64,000 nucleotides of DNA from Pseudomonas arcuscaelestis (GTDB lineage: Bacteria > Pseudomonadota > Gammaproteobacteria > Pseudomonadales > Pseudomonadaceae). This document shows, one piece after another, positions 47,247 through 55,189 of this stretch; within the stretch, counting starts at the first letter, position 1; each line of letters begins with the position of its first letter. The notes under the pieces are model-generated. The model ran no database searches. It saw nothing but the letters and a program-made list of their open reading frames with translations, and had not been told where the DNA came from. Position numbers and translations under genes: made by a program. The DNA is taken from the NCBI RefSeq assembly GCF_016881005.1, contig NZ_JACOPV010000002.1, positions 372,001 to 436,000 of the forward strand, given 5' to 3'.

Positions 47247-48650
47247 CTACTTCTTGGCCTTTTGAGCCCGCTGCAGTTCCTCGCGCAACACTTTCAACCC
47301 GACCTGCAAGTCTTGTGGCTGTCTGGACGGACAGCCCAGGCGCAGGTGCTGACGGTAGTCACCCTGCAAGCTGAACAACTCACCCGGGGCGATTACCAGG
47401 CCCTGCTTGAGCAGGCGCTGGAATAGCTCCCGCATGTCCACCAGTGCCCGCGTGTGCGCCCAGATTGTTGTGCCGCCGGCAGGCATCTTGAAGTGCATGT
47501 GCGCGCCCAGGTAAATCTGCATTTGCTGATAAAGATGGGTAACTCGCTCGAACAGATGAAGGCGTACCTTTTGCAAATGAATATCGATGCGCCCCTTGCC
47601 ATACAGCCGTGCTACTGCTTGTTGGCGCAACGGCGGCAAGTGAAAGCCCCTGGCCAGGAACTGGCGCTGGAGTTGCTGTGGGCAATGGCGCGACAACAGA
47701 TAGGCGAAAGGCGCTTCGGCCCCCACAGTGCGCTCCAGCGAGGAGAACACCAGCAGGCGCTGCGGATCGACCATTTCTCGCAAGCAAACCTGAGGATGTG
47801 CGGCGAAGCAGTACTCGGCATCCAGGTCGTTTTCCAGCAGCCACACACCGTATTGGTCTAGCAGTTCACTAATGGCCTGGTACTGCGCGGGAGACACCAG
47901 GCTACCATGCGGGCTGTTCAAGCGTGAGGCCAGCATGACAATACGCACCGGCTCACGCTGAAGCAGGTAGGCGAAATGCTCAAGGTTCAAGCTGCCATCA
48001 CTGTTCAGCGGCATTTCGATTACCCGTAGCCCGCACGCTTGCAAAATACGCAGCAATCGCCAGGAACAGGGGGATGTCACCAGAATCGTACAACCCTGCA
48101 GTTCCAATGCTGCCAGCAAAGTTTCGAACAGCGAGTACAGGTCCGACGACAAATAGACATCGTCGGCACTCCAATACAGTTGCACCGACTGGGTGTAGTG
48201 CGCCGCCAGTGCAGTTCGCAGCTCCAGATCGCCATTGCTGTGCACAAGCCCCGTGAACTTGGGATGCTGGCGAAGCAACTGGCGCTCGATACCCAGCAGA
48301 TTGGCCTCGAGTGAAGACAGTGACTGCGCGCCATTGAACACCAGCATCTGCGAACTACTGGCGTGCGCCTGCAAGTCTTGCAACAGATCTTCGCCATCGT
48401 GTGCTTGCAGGATGATCTCGCTGCCTCTGGCGAAGTAACCGGATTTGGGCACCGACTGCACACGCCCTTCATGTTCAAGCATCGAGTAGGCATGCTGGAT
48501 GGTCGAGATTGAAACATCCAATCGGCGTGCCAGATCTCGCAACGAGGGCAACTTGTTGCAGGTCCCTGGAGCCAGTTGGGTAATCAGTTCAATCAGGTAG
48601 CGATGCACCGCCTGATAGGCAAACCTGTTGTTATTTGTTTTGTCCTTCAT
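47247..48650 (-). CDS. MocR-type GntR/aminotransferase-like regulator, PLP lysine apparently absent
   Basis: A 467-residue protein with an N-terminal GntR winged helix (KLPSLRDLARRLDVSISTI, then HAYSMLEHEGRVQSVPKSGYF) and a fold-type-I aminotransferase-like domain. The usual FSK-x-x-x-P-x-x-R segment reads FSSLERTVGAEAPF near residue 302, so the Schiff-base lysine is missing, and the EDDYDSEF-like block is LENDLDAEYCF. It may have lost PLP binding and sense something else, or be ligand-free. Its ATG overlaps the stop of the unknown upstream gene by one base, so the two are coupled. Confidence 0.82.
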   Translation of the reverse strand: MKDKTNNNRFAYQAVHRYLIELITQLAPGTCNKLPSLRDLARRLDVSISTIQHAYSMLEHEGRVQSVPKSGYFARGSEIILQAHDGEDLLQDLQAHASSSQMLVFNGAQSLSSLEANLLGIERQLLRQHPKFTGLVHSNGDLELRTALAAHYTQSVQLYWSADDVYLSSDLYSLFETLLAALELQGCTILVTSPCSWRLLRILQACGLRVIEMPLNSDGSLNLEHFAYLLQREPVRIVMLASRLNSPHGSLVSPAQYQAISELLDQYGVWLLENDLDAEYCFAAHPQVCLREMVDPQRLLVFSSLERTVGAEAPFAYLLSRHCPQQLQRQFLARGFHLPPLRQQAVARLYGKGRIDIHLQKVRLHLFERVTHLYQQMQIYLGAHMHFKMPAGGTTIWAHTRALVDMRELFQRLLKQGLVIAPGELFSLQGDYRQHLRLGCPSRQPQDLQVGLKVLREELQRAQKAKK

Positions 48651-50179
48651 CAGCAACTGCCAGCCTGCTCGCCCTTGCCCAGCACGCTATTGGCAGCACG
48701 ATAATTGAGATGTCGCAGGTCGGCACCGCGCACGCGCAAGCGGGTCAACAGGCATTGTTCCGAGGCGCCAGCCAACGCATCACGGCCATACAACTTCTGT
48801 AGTATCGGCATTGGCAAACCACCGGTGTCAACCAACCACTGCACTACGGGTTCTGGAGCCGACTGTCCCTGCAATGCCTTGTGCAAGTAAGGCATGGCCA
48901 CCAGCATGCCGGGATGGCAGCGGCACAGGAATGTCTCAAGCTGCGCGCCGCGCCCCACGAAAGGACTGAATAACTGGCAAACCAACTGAGCTTCGCTCAG
49001 ACCATAGGCCTGCAAGGCAAAATCATTAGCCTCGGCACGCCGTTGCTCCAGCTCACCGGACTGCCAATAGTCGAAGATGCACGTTTCGACGGCGGCAAAA
49101 ATATTGCTGCGCTGCATTTGCTCACGGGTTTGCTGCAGATACAGTTCGATGCCATGGCAGTAGTGAGTATTGTCGACAAACTCGGCTTTCAACCCTTGTA
49201 GATGTGCCAGAAGCATAGGGTTGGCAATTCCGCTGTGGCCACAGGGGTCCGCCTGCTGGTCGTAGTTGAAGCCCAGAAAGCGGCTCAGCCGTTCGGCATG
49301 GAGCGATTCATGGTCAGCCACCAGATCGTGAATTGTGATAAACCGCAGTGCCGGTTGCTCGCCAAGGTCGGGGTTGGCAGGCGTCGGCAGGTATGCTTGC
49401 TCCCGCCCTTGCAGTAAGTCCACGTAGCGCCTGCGCAGCTCACTCATTCCTTCGAGCAGCGCCGCAGCGCAGCTATGAATAGGCCGTACACCGAGCAAGT
49501 CGGCGTAACGCAGCGAACGTCTACTCCAGGCCAGATAACGCTTGCGATCGGCCAGTGAGTCCGCATTGATCACAGCATCCACTCGCCCCTGCCAGGTAAT
49601 CGCCTGGCGGGCCAGCTCAGCCAGGTGCAAATAACCGTGGCTGGCGAAGTTCGCCATCCGCGGCGAACCGCCGCCAAGGTGCCCACACAACAGCCACTCC
49701 TGTCGCTCCGCCAGCTGTTGCGCTTCAGATGGAGCGCGACGGATATCGTAGGGCAGCAGTTCGTCGGCATCGAGCACCAATAACTCGATGCGCGGATCGT
49801 CGTGCATGAACAATCTTGAGAAGGTGTTATCGATATTCGCTTGCGTGGTGGTACTCATCCCTGCTTGCCACGCCGTGGCAATACGCAGGTGAAAGGTATG
49901 AGGGGCGCGAGCAGCAATGCTCAACTGCGCAGCGCGCACACAGGCCAAGGCTTGAGCGCAGCGCAGGCTGGCATCAAACACGAACATCAAGCGCAATCCC
50001 TTGATCCGTTCCAGGCCGCCAGCTGCCACAATCAATCGTTGAATCAATAACTGTAGCGAAGCCTTTTGCGCTTGCGACAAATGCTCAAGCACACGCTGCA
50101 ATACTTGCTGATATATATACTGCATGGCTTGATCGTGAATACTGCCCATTACGCCCACCTGAATATCAATTCCGGCCAT
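48650..50179 (-). CDS. unrecognised 509-residue protein with HExxH motif
   Basis: No family recognised. The protein looks soluble, rich in helices and cysteines, with no signal peptide or membrane segment. It has an HExxH motif at residues 290-294 (DHESLHAERL), which binds zinc in many metallopeptidases; a glutamate ligand further on cannot be named. Other visible blocks are LLVLDADELLPYD and HLGGGSPRMANFASHGY. Start uncertain: ATG at 50179 (MAGIDIQ, AGAGG upstream), GTG at 50200 or ATG at 50149 (MGSIHDQ, AGGTGG upstream). Coupled to the MocR-type gene by TGATG and preceded by a 29-residue peptide gene. Confidence 0.75.
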   Translation of the reverse strand: MAGIDIQVGVMGSIHDQAMQYIYQQVLQRVLEHLSQAQKASLQLLIQRLIVAAGGLERIKGLRLMFVFDASLRCAQALACVRAAQLSIAARAPHTFHLRIATAWQAGMSTTTQANIDNTFSRLFMHDDPRIELLVLDADELLPYDIRRAPSEAQQLAERQEWLLCGHLGGGSPRMANFASHGYLHLAELARQAITWQGRVDAVINADSLADRKRYLAWSRRSLRYADLLGVRPIHSCAAALLEGMSELRRRYVDLLQGREQAYLPTPANPDLGEQPALRFITIHDLVADHESLHAERLSRFLGFNYDQQADPCGHSGIANPMLLAHLQGLKAEFVDNTHYCHGIELYLQQTREQMQRSNIFAAVETCIFDYWQSGELEQRRAEANDFALQAYGLSEAQLVCQLFSPFVGRGAQLETFLCRCHPGMLVAMPYLHKALQGQSAPEPVVQWLVDTGGLPMPILQKLYGRDALAGASEQCLLTRLRVRGADLRHLNYRAANSVLGKGEQAGSC

Positions 50180-50227
50180 CCAAATTACGCCTCTGCACAC
50201 AACCCCAGCAGCAGAAACAAAAAGCCA

Positions 50228-50258
50228 TGCAACTTCCTAGGAAACTTCCCACAAGTTC
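50228..50258. repeat. cluster of TTCC/GGAA repeats upstream of the unknown gene
   Basis: Three close AACTTCC/AAGTTCC copies, including the palindrome TTCCTAGGAA, lie between the peptide gene and the 509-residue gene. They could be binding sites for the co-encoded MocR-type regulator; this is inference. Confidence 0.35.
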
Positions 50259-50268
50259 CTACAAGCAC

Positions 50269-50358
50269 TTATAGCAATTTAAACACGCGCCAACCAACCC
50301 AGGCAGCAGCCCCCGCCGCCACCTGAAAAGCAGCCTGAATCATGGAATTCTCATTCAT
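50269..50358 (-). CDS. 29-residue amphipathic peptide
   Basis: A very short ORF with a GGGAGTGAG site before its ATG at 50358. The product starts MNENSMIQAAFQ, continues with an alanine/glycine/valine-rich hydrophobic helix holding two tryptophans, and ends with basic WRVFKLL. That composition fits a membrane-active or leader-type peptide. It lies 90 bp upstream of the unrecognised HExxH gene on the same strand, so it may be its substrate, its leader or an unrelated micropeptide. Expression is unproven. Confidence 0.45.
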   Translation of the reverse strand: MNENSMIQAAFQVAAGAAAWVGWRVFKLL

Positions 50359-50435
50359 ATCGACTCACTCCCTGAGTGTAATAAGTACAGCTCATTATCG
50401 GGTGTTGGCCAATGAATAAAAGATACAGAATAAGC

Positions 50436-50461
50436 AAAAAAAACCGTTCAGCACCGAACAG
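50436..50461 (-). terminator. terminator downstream of the 50.6-51.7 kb oxidoreductase gene
   Basis: On the minus strand CTGTTC-GGTGCT-GAACGG (one G-T pair) is followed by eight T residues. It lies beyond the first terminator of the oxidoreductase gene and insulates the peptide gene from it. The 458 bp between the two large genes hold only these hairpins, the peptide ORF and its presumed promoter. Confidence 0.6.
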
Positions 50462-50581
50462 CGATTTGATAGCAACCCTGTGACAAGCCATTGAATATGG
50501 CCCCAGCAAGACTACAACGGTTCGACTCAACTAAGTCGTCAGCGTAGTTGTCGACCAAGGCGAAATACAGAATAACATTCC

Positions 50582-50612
50582 AAAAAAAACCCAAGCAATG
50601 CTCGGGCTTTTT
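50582..50612. terminator. terminator of the 50.6-51.7 kb oxidoreductase gene
   Basis: A 7-bp stem (CCCGAGC-ATT-GCTTGGG on the minus strand) is followed by eight T residues on that strand; T-rich sequence also flanks it on the plus strand. Confidence 0.8.
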
Positions 50613-50637
50613 ACTGATAAAAACCTCAAGCAAGGCC

Positions 50638-51660
50638 TCAGGCTTCAGCTATCTCCAACACCAGGCGTCCACCACATGGGCATTCGTCCATGTAGCGATG
50701 GGCCTCGACAACTCGTTCGAAAGGGTAAACCTTGATGATCTGCGGCGTCAGCAGCTTGTCAGCGGTGAACTGGTTGATGTCCCGCAGGGCCCGGTGCAAC
50801 GCCACCTGGTCCTGAGTAATGCCAAGCTCCGGCTTGCCAGTGAAATTGCCGATGCAATGCACAAAGAACTGGATGTTCTTCTGAAACGCGGCGCAGGCCG
50901 GGAAAGGCGTCTGGTTGCCACCCTGCAAACCGTAGAGCACCAAGCTGCCACGCGGCGCCAGCACATCACCCAGCAACGACATTTGCGGGCCACCCAGGCC
51001 ATCGAGAACCATGTCGACGCCGCGGTTGTCGGTGTACTTGTTGATCTGCATGAGCAGGTCTTGTTCTTCGGTGACGATCACCTTGTCGGCACCCAGCTTG
51101 ACCAGGTTGTCGCGTTGATCCGCGTCCTTGGTGGCGGCAAATACCTTGAGCCCCAGTGCCTTGCCCAGTTGCACAAAGGCAGGACCGGCGCAATGGCTGG
51201 CATCTGTAACCAACGCGGTTTGCCCGGCCTTGGCACGGGCCAGATCGACGTAGGCAAAATAGGCCATCAGCAACGGCGTGTAGTGGACACTGGCCTCAAT
51301 GGGCGAAAGTATCTCTGGGTAGCGGGTCAACGCCGTGCGTGGCAGCACGATGACCTCGCCGTACACCGGATGCTCGTTGGCACTGCAGGCCGGAAAACTG
51401 GCGACCTTGTCGCCCACTTCCAGGTCATCGACGCCCTCACCCACGGCCACAACCACACCCGCCATCTCATGCCCGATACCTGCGGGCAAGCGTGCCTGGG
51501 ATGGTGCCAGGTTCTGCCGCCAGAGCACGTCGTACCAACTGATACCGATCGCTTCAACGCGGATCTGCACCTCGCCGGCAGCTGGCTGCGCCGCGACCTG
51601 CTCTTCGATCTTGAGCACCTCGGCCGGGCCGAACTTGTGGAAACGGATCATGCGGGACAT
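50638..51660 (-). CDS. zinc-dependent alcohol dehydrogenase/quinone oxidoreductase family protein
   Basis: A 340-residue MDR protein with GroES-like N-terminus (GISWYDVLWRQNLAPSQARLPAGIGHEMAG) and Rossmann region (ALVTDASHCAGPAFVQLGKALGL); the glycine motif is degenerate. GAGG precedes the ATG. It is divergent from a LysR gene over 198 bp, the usual layout of an oxidoreductase under its own regulator. Substrate is probably a quinone or enone, inferred from family. Confidence 0.85.
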   Translation of the reverse strand: MSRMIRFHKFGPAEVLKIEEQVAAQPAAGEVQIRVEAIGISWYDVLWRQNLAPSQARLPAGIGHEMAGVVVAVGEGVDDLEVGDKVASFPACSANEHPVYGEVIVLPRTALTRYPEILSPIEASVHYTPLLMAYFAYVDLARAKAGQTALVTDASHCAGPAFVQLGKALGLKVFAATKDADQRDNLVKLGADKVIVTEEQDLLMQINKYTDNRGVDMVLDGLGGPQMSLLGDVLAPRGSLVLYGLQGGNQTPFPACAAFQKNIQFFVHCIGNFTGKPELGITQDQVALHRALRDINQFTADKLLTPQIIKVYPFERVVEAHRYMDECPCGGRLVLEIAEA

Positions 51661-51858
51661 CGCAAACCTCGCCTAGTGAACCTCTAATACCCTGAACTCT
51701 ATCCGGGCTTTCACGGTTAGACCATCTGTGGCCATTAATAGTCGACATGCTTGTCATTGATTAAGGATATGCCGCTTTGGGCAAATTATGCGGTGCAGGG
51801 TAGCAGCCTTTACCCTTAAGATTCACCCCTGCCCCAACCGTCCAGTGAAGCCGAGCCG

Positions 51859-52773
51859 ATGAACCGTAACGACTTGCGTCGCGTCGACCTGAACCTGCTG
51901 ATCGTCTTCGAGACGCTGATGCATGAACGCAGCGTAACCCGCGCAGCCGAAAAACTGTTTCTCGGCCAGCCGGCGATCAGTGCAGCATTGTCACGCTTGC
52001 GCAGCCTGTTCGACGACCCATTGTTCGTGCGCACCGGCCGCAGCATGGAGCCATCGGCGCGCGCGGTAGAAATTTTCGCCCTGCTTTCGCCCGCCCTGGA
52101 CTCGATCTCTACCGCCGTCAGCCGCGCGGCCGACTTCGACCCAGCCACCAGCACCACTGTGTTTCGCATCGGCCTGTCGGACGACGCCGAGTTCGCCCTG
52201 CTGCCGCAGCTACTCAAGCGCATACGTGCCGAAGCCCCGGGCATCGTTCTGGTGGTACGCCGGGTTAATTACCTGCTGATGCCGGCCTTGCTTGCCAGCG
52301 GTGAAATTTCGGTGGGCGTGAGCTGGACCAACGACCTGCCTGCCAACGCCAAGCGCAAAGTACTGCGCCGTAGCAAACCCAAAGTACTGCGCGCCGACAG
52401 CATGCCTGGCAGCCTGAGCCTGGACGACTTCTGCGCCCGCCCCCACGCCTTGGTGTCGTTCGCGGGCGACCTGGGTGGCTTCATGGACGAAATCCTGGAA
52501 AAACTCGGCCGCAAGCGCCATGTCGTGCTGGCCGTGCCCCAATTCAATGGCCTGGGCAGCCTGCTGTCGGGCACCGACATCCTCGCCACCGTGCCCGACT
52601 ACACCGCCGAAGCGCTGACTGCAGCGGGTGGGCTAAGAGCGGAGGATCCGCCACTTGAGGTGCAGAGCTTTGAGCTGCACATGGCGTGGCGTGGGTCTCA
52701 GGATAATGATCCAGGTGAGCGCTGGTTGCGGTCGAGGATTCAGATGTTTTTTGGCGATCCTGAGAGTCTTTAG
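51859..52773 (+). CDS. LysR-family regulator (NodD-like subgroup)
   Basis: A 304-residue LysR protein beginning MNRNDLRRVDLNLLIVFETL with the helix-turn-helix HERSVTRAAEKLFLGQPAISAAL and a downstream effector domain (FRIGLSDDAEFALLPQLL). Divergent from the zinc-type oxidoreductase gene, its probable target. The final ~20 residues match no known motif. Confidence 0.87.
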   Translation: MNRNDLRRVDLNLLIVFETLMHERSVTRAAEKLFLGQPAISAALSRLRSLFDDPLFVRTGRSMEPSARAVEIFALLSPALDSISTAVSRAADFDPATSTTVFRIGLSDDAEFALLPQLLKRIRAEAPGIVLVVRRVNYLLMPALLASGEISVGVSWTNDLPANAKRKVLRRSKPKVLRADSMPGSLSLDDFCARPHALVSFAGDLGGFMDEILEKLGRKRHVVLAVPQFNGLGSLLSGTDILATVPDYTAEALTAAGGLRAEDPPLEVQSFELHMAWRGSQDNDPGERWLRSRIQMFFGDPESL

Positions 52774-52865
52774 GAAACCTCGCAAAGGCTGTTTATCCGA
52801 AAATGGTTTCCTTCACCCGCTCCAGTAAAGCCTTTGTTAATCAGTAACACCGCCCCTTCTGGGCA

Positions 52866-53489
52866 CTATGTGCCGCCCCGCGCACTGCGCTCGACCATTG
52901 CGATAATCGTCTCGAACAATTCGTCCTGCGCCTGCCTGGCTGTGATTTCTCCGATAGCTGCCGCATGGGACAGCGCCTCGGCCGCGCCGAGCATCGCCCG
53001 TAGGCTGGCCGGGGAAACAGTAGCCCCTCTTGTGAATGGGGAGAGCGCCATCAGGCACTTGTTCATGAAGATAGCTTCGTATTCGCGCTTGATCTTTTCC
53101 AGTTCAGGGGAACTGGCCAACGCCGCGATGACGCCGGGAATTTCGTTTCCCTGGAGAAGCACACAGTCCACATAAGACGATGCAATAACCGCCGCCGTGC
53201 TCTGCAAGGTGCGCGCGCTGGTCCGAAGCGCGGCGTCCATCAGGGCAGTCTGTCGTGCATCGAAGTCTTGATACAGCGCCGCCAATAAGCCGGGCCGCGT
53301 GCTGAAGTGGTCATACACCACCGGCTTCGTCACCCCCGCTTGCTCGGCAAGGCGTCCAAGCGTCAAAGCTTCGGTGCCGTCCTCGCGGATGATCCGCCAG
53401 GCGACGTCGAGCAATTGGCGCTGCCGTTCCTCTCTGGACATGCGTCGCCGTGGACGCGGATCTTGCTCGCTTTTGTCGATGCTTGACAT
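52866..53489 (-). CDS. TetR-family repressor
   Basis: A 207-residue TetR/AcrR protein with the helix-turn-helix TLGRLAEQAGVTKPVVYDHF and a variable ligand-binding C-domain. The ATG at 53489 (MSSIDKSEQDP) is chosen over a longer frame running into the operator. It is divergent from a flavodoxin-fold quinone reductase; a 25-bp inverted repeat lies between. It probably represses both genes until a quinone-like or electrophilic ligand binds. Confidence 0.9.
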   Translation of the reverse strand: MSSIDKSEQDPRPRRRMSREERQRQLLDVAWRIIREDGTEALTLGRLAEQAGVTKPVVYDHFSTRPGLLAALYQDFDARQTALMDAALRTSARTLQSTAAVIASSYVDCVLLQGNEIPGVIAALASSPELEKIKREYEAIFMNKCLMALSPFTRGATVSPASLRAMLGAAEALSHAAAIGEITARQAQDELFETIIAMVERSARGGT

Positions 53490-53503
53490 GGCTATATACC
53501 AAA

Positions 53504-53528
53504 GGTAACTTACTGATCGTAACTTACC
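53504..53528. promoter_or_regulatory. 25-bp TetR-type operator
   Basis: GGTAACTTAC and GTAACTTACC are inverted with near-perfect symmetry, and TAACTTAC is also directly repeated. A likely -35 (TTACTG) for the plus-strand reductase gene overlaps the operator and a TATATA -10 follows 18 bp later (53533-53540). The position fits repression by the adjacent TetR protein. Confidence 0.7.
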
Positions 53529-53582
53529 AAGAGTATATAAGATTCGCCTTTGCGCGTTCAATCCGCAGCAGGAGCTTTCAAT

Positions 53583-54218
53583 ATGCACGCACTCATCGTT
53601 GTCGCCCATCCTGACCCCCGCTCCCTCACCCATAGCCTCGCAGGGCAAATCGCCCAGGGCTTATGCCTGGCAGATCCAAGCAATTCTTTCGAAATCGTGG
53701 ATCTCTCGGCGCAAGGGTTCGATCCGAGGTTCACCACAGATGATCTAGCGGTGCATCACAGGGAAGCCCCTGCGCCTGCAGATGTTGCCGCCGAACAAGC
53801 TCGGATCGATCGAGCCGATACCCTGGTGTTGGTTTACCCGGTGTACTGGTGGACAATGCCTGCGCTCCTCAAAGGATGGATCGATCGCGTGTTTGCCAAT
53901 GGCTGGGCATTCGATTTCAGTCTGGATGCAAAGCTTGTGAAGAAGCTTGGCCACTTGCAGGTTCATCTTGTCGGTGTCGGCGGCGCCGATGGCAAAACCT
54001 ATGAGCGACACCGCTATGCCGACGCCATGAAGACGCAAATTGACCACGGTATATTCGATTATTGCGGCGCACACGTTGTAACGTCCCAACTCCTGCTCGA
54101 CTCAGAAACCCAGGACCCTAGCCGTCATATGGACACTGCCCGGGCGCTTGGGCGCGATCTTTCCGCTGTGCCGCAGCAATGCGGTAATGAGGAGACCGAC
54201 TTGTGCTCCATCGCCTGA
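53583..54218 (+). CDS. NAD(P)H dehydrogenase (quinone), flavodoxin fold
   Basis: A 211-residue NQO/KefF-type flavoprotein. It begins MHALIVVAHPDPRSLTHSL and has the FMN-region motif LVLVYPVYWWTMPALLKGWIDRVF. It would reduce quinones by two electrons using NAD(P)H and FMN, protecting from electrophiles. GGAG precedes the ATG at 53583. It is under the divergent TetR repressor. The last ~15 residues (CGNEETDLCSIA) are unlike most relatives. Confidence 0.9.
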   Translation: MHALIVVAHPDPRSLTHSLAGQIAQGLCLADPSNSFEIVDLSAQGFDPRFTTDDLAVHHREAPAPADVAAEQARIDRADTLVLVYPVYWWTMPALLKGWIDRVFANGWAFDFSLDAKLVKKLGHLQVHLVGVGGADGKTYERHRYADAMKTQIDHGIFDYCGAHVVTSQLLLDSETQDPSRHMDTARALGRDLSAVPQQCGNEETDLCSIA

Positions 54219-54233
54219 ACCCGCCTTATGCGG

Positions 54234-55028
54234 CTAGCGCCGCTGGCGATAGCGTTCGGCCAAGGACTGCACGAGGGTGACGTAGGATTGCGTCTCGGCA
54301 TAGGGCGGTATCCCGTTGTACTCGACCACGGACGCCTCGCCTGCGTTGTAACCCGCCAACGCCAGCATTTGGTTGCCGTTGAAGCGCTTGAGCAGCCAGG
54401 CCAAGTAGCGCACGCCGCCATGAATATTCTGTTGTGCATCGAACGGATCGCCCACAGCGAAGCGCGCGGCGGTGGCGGGCATCAATTGCATCAGTCCCTG
54501 GGCACCGGCGACTGAAATGGCGTTGGGACGAAACGCTGACTCGGCGTGTATCACTGCGCGGACCAGCGCCGTGTCGACCCCATACTGACCCGCAGCAGCT
54601 TCGATTTCCCGCCGATAGGATTGGGTGTCCAGGCGCAGTGAAGCCACCTTGAAGTCCTTCGGCGCCATGCACAGATAGCAGTCCTTGATGTAATAAAGCT
54701 CAAGAACATCGACCCGTGCGGAGATCCCGACAGGGCGCCGGCTCACATATTGTCGAACGCCCCTGTGGATGAAGGTGAACACCCTGACCCGCACCGCACC
54801 GGAGTCGTCGGCCCGCACCTGGCGTGGCAAGACTGGGACCTTGGTGCCGGCAGCGTCATTGACCTGGGTACAATGAGCGCTGGCAATGGCTTGGCGGGTG
54901 TAGTGGATGGCGCCGTCCGTGGTTTGGCACTTGAACATGGCGCTGGCGCAGAGTGGAGCAACCACCAATGTCAGCTGGATGCAGCCCACAACGCTCCTGC
55001 GAACCCATCGCCATGCCCTGCAACTCAT
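54234..55028 (-). CDS. lytic transglycosylase (SLT domain)
   Basis: A 264-residue secreted peptidoglycan hydrolase. The N-terminal signal peptide ends near ASA, a cysteine-containing region follows (CQTTDGAIHY, KDCYLCM), and the C-terminal SLT fold has the catalytic glutamate in AVIHAESAFRPNA, GLMQLMP and LAGYNAGE. The ATG at 55028 has GGAG 8 bp upstream; a GTG at 55046 is the alternative. It stands alone and resembles VirB1-like or IagB-like enzymes by size, but no secretion system is nearby. It is convergent with the reductase gene. Confidence 0.85.
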   Translation of the reverse strand: MSCRAWRWVRRSVVGCIQLTLVVAPLCASAMFKCQTTDGAIHYTRQAIASAHCTQVNDAAGTKVPVLPRQVRADDSGAVRVRVFTFIHRGVRQYVSRRPVGISARVDVLELYYIKDCYLCMAPKDFKVASLRLDTQSYRREIEAAAGQYGVDTALVRAVIHAESAFRPNAISVAGAQGLMQLMPATAARFAVGDPFDAQQNIHGGVRYLAWLLKRFNGNQMLALAGYNAGEASVVEYNGIPPYAETQSYVTLVQSLAERYRQRR

Positions 55029-55189
55029 CACATCGCTCCACACCACAGGTGGTGCTCAGCCCTGGGCACCACGCCCGGGGGCTATCTTGGGATGGCCCAT
55101 GCCGGCTGGCCCACCTTATGTTCTGGTAGTTATACCCCTTGTAACCGGCCTTGTAACTTGGCTGCGGGACGTGCTGCGGCCACGGCGGA

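Noticed and set aside
50448..50633. 61-residue minus-strand ORF between the two terminators
   Set aside because: It overlaps the oxidoreductase terminator, has no ribosome binding site and shows no motif.
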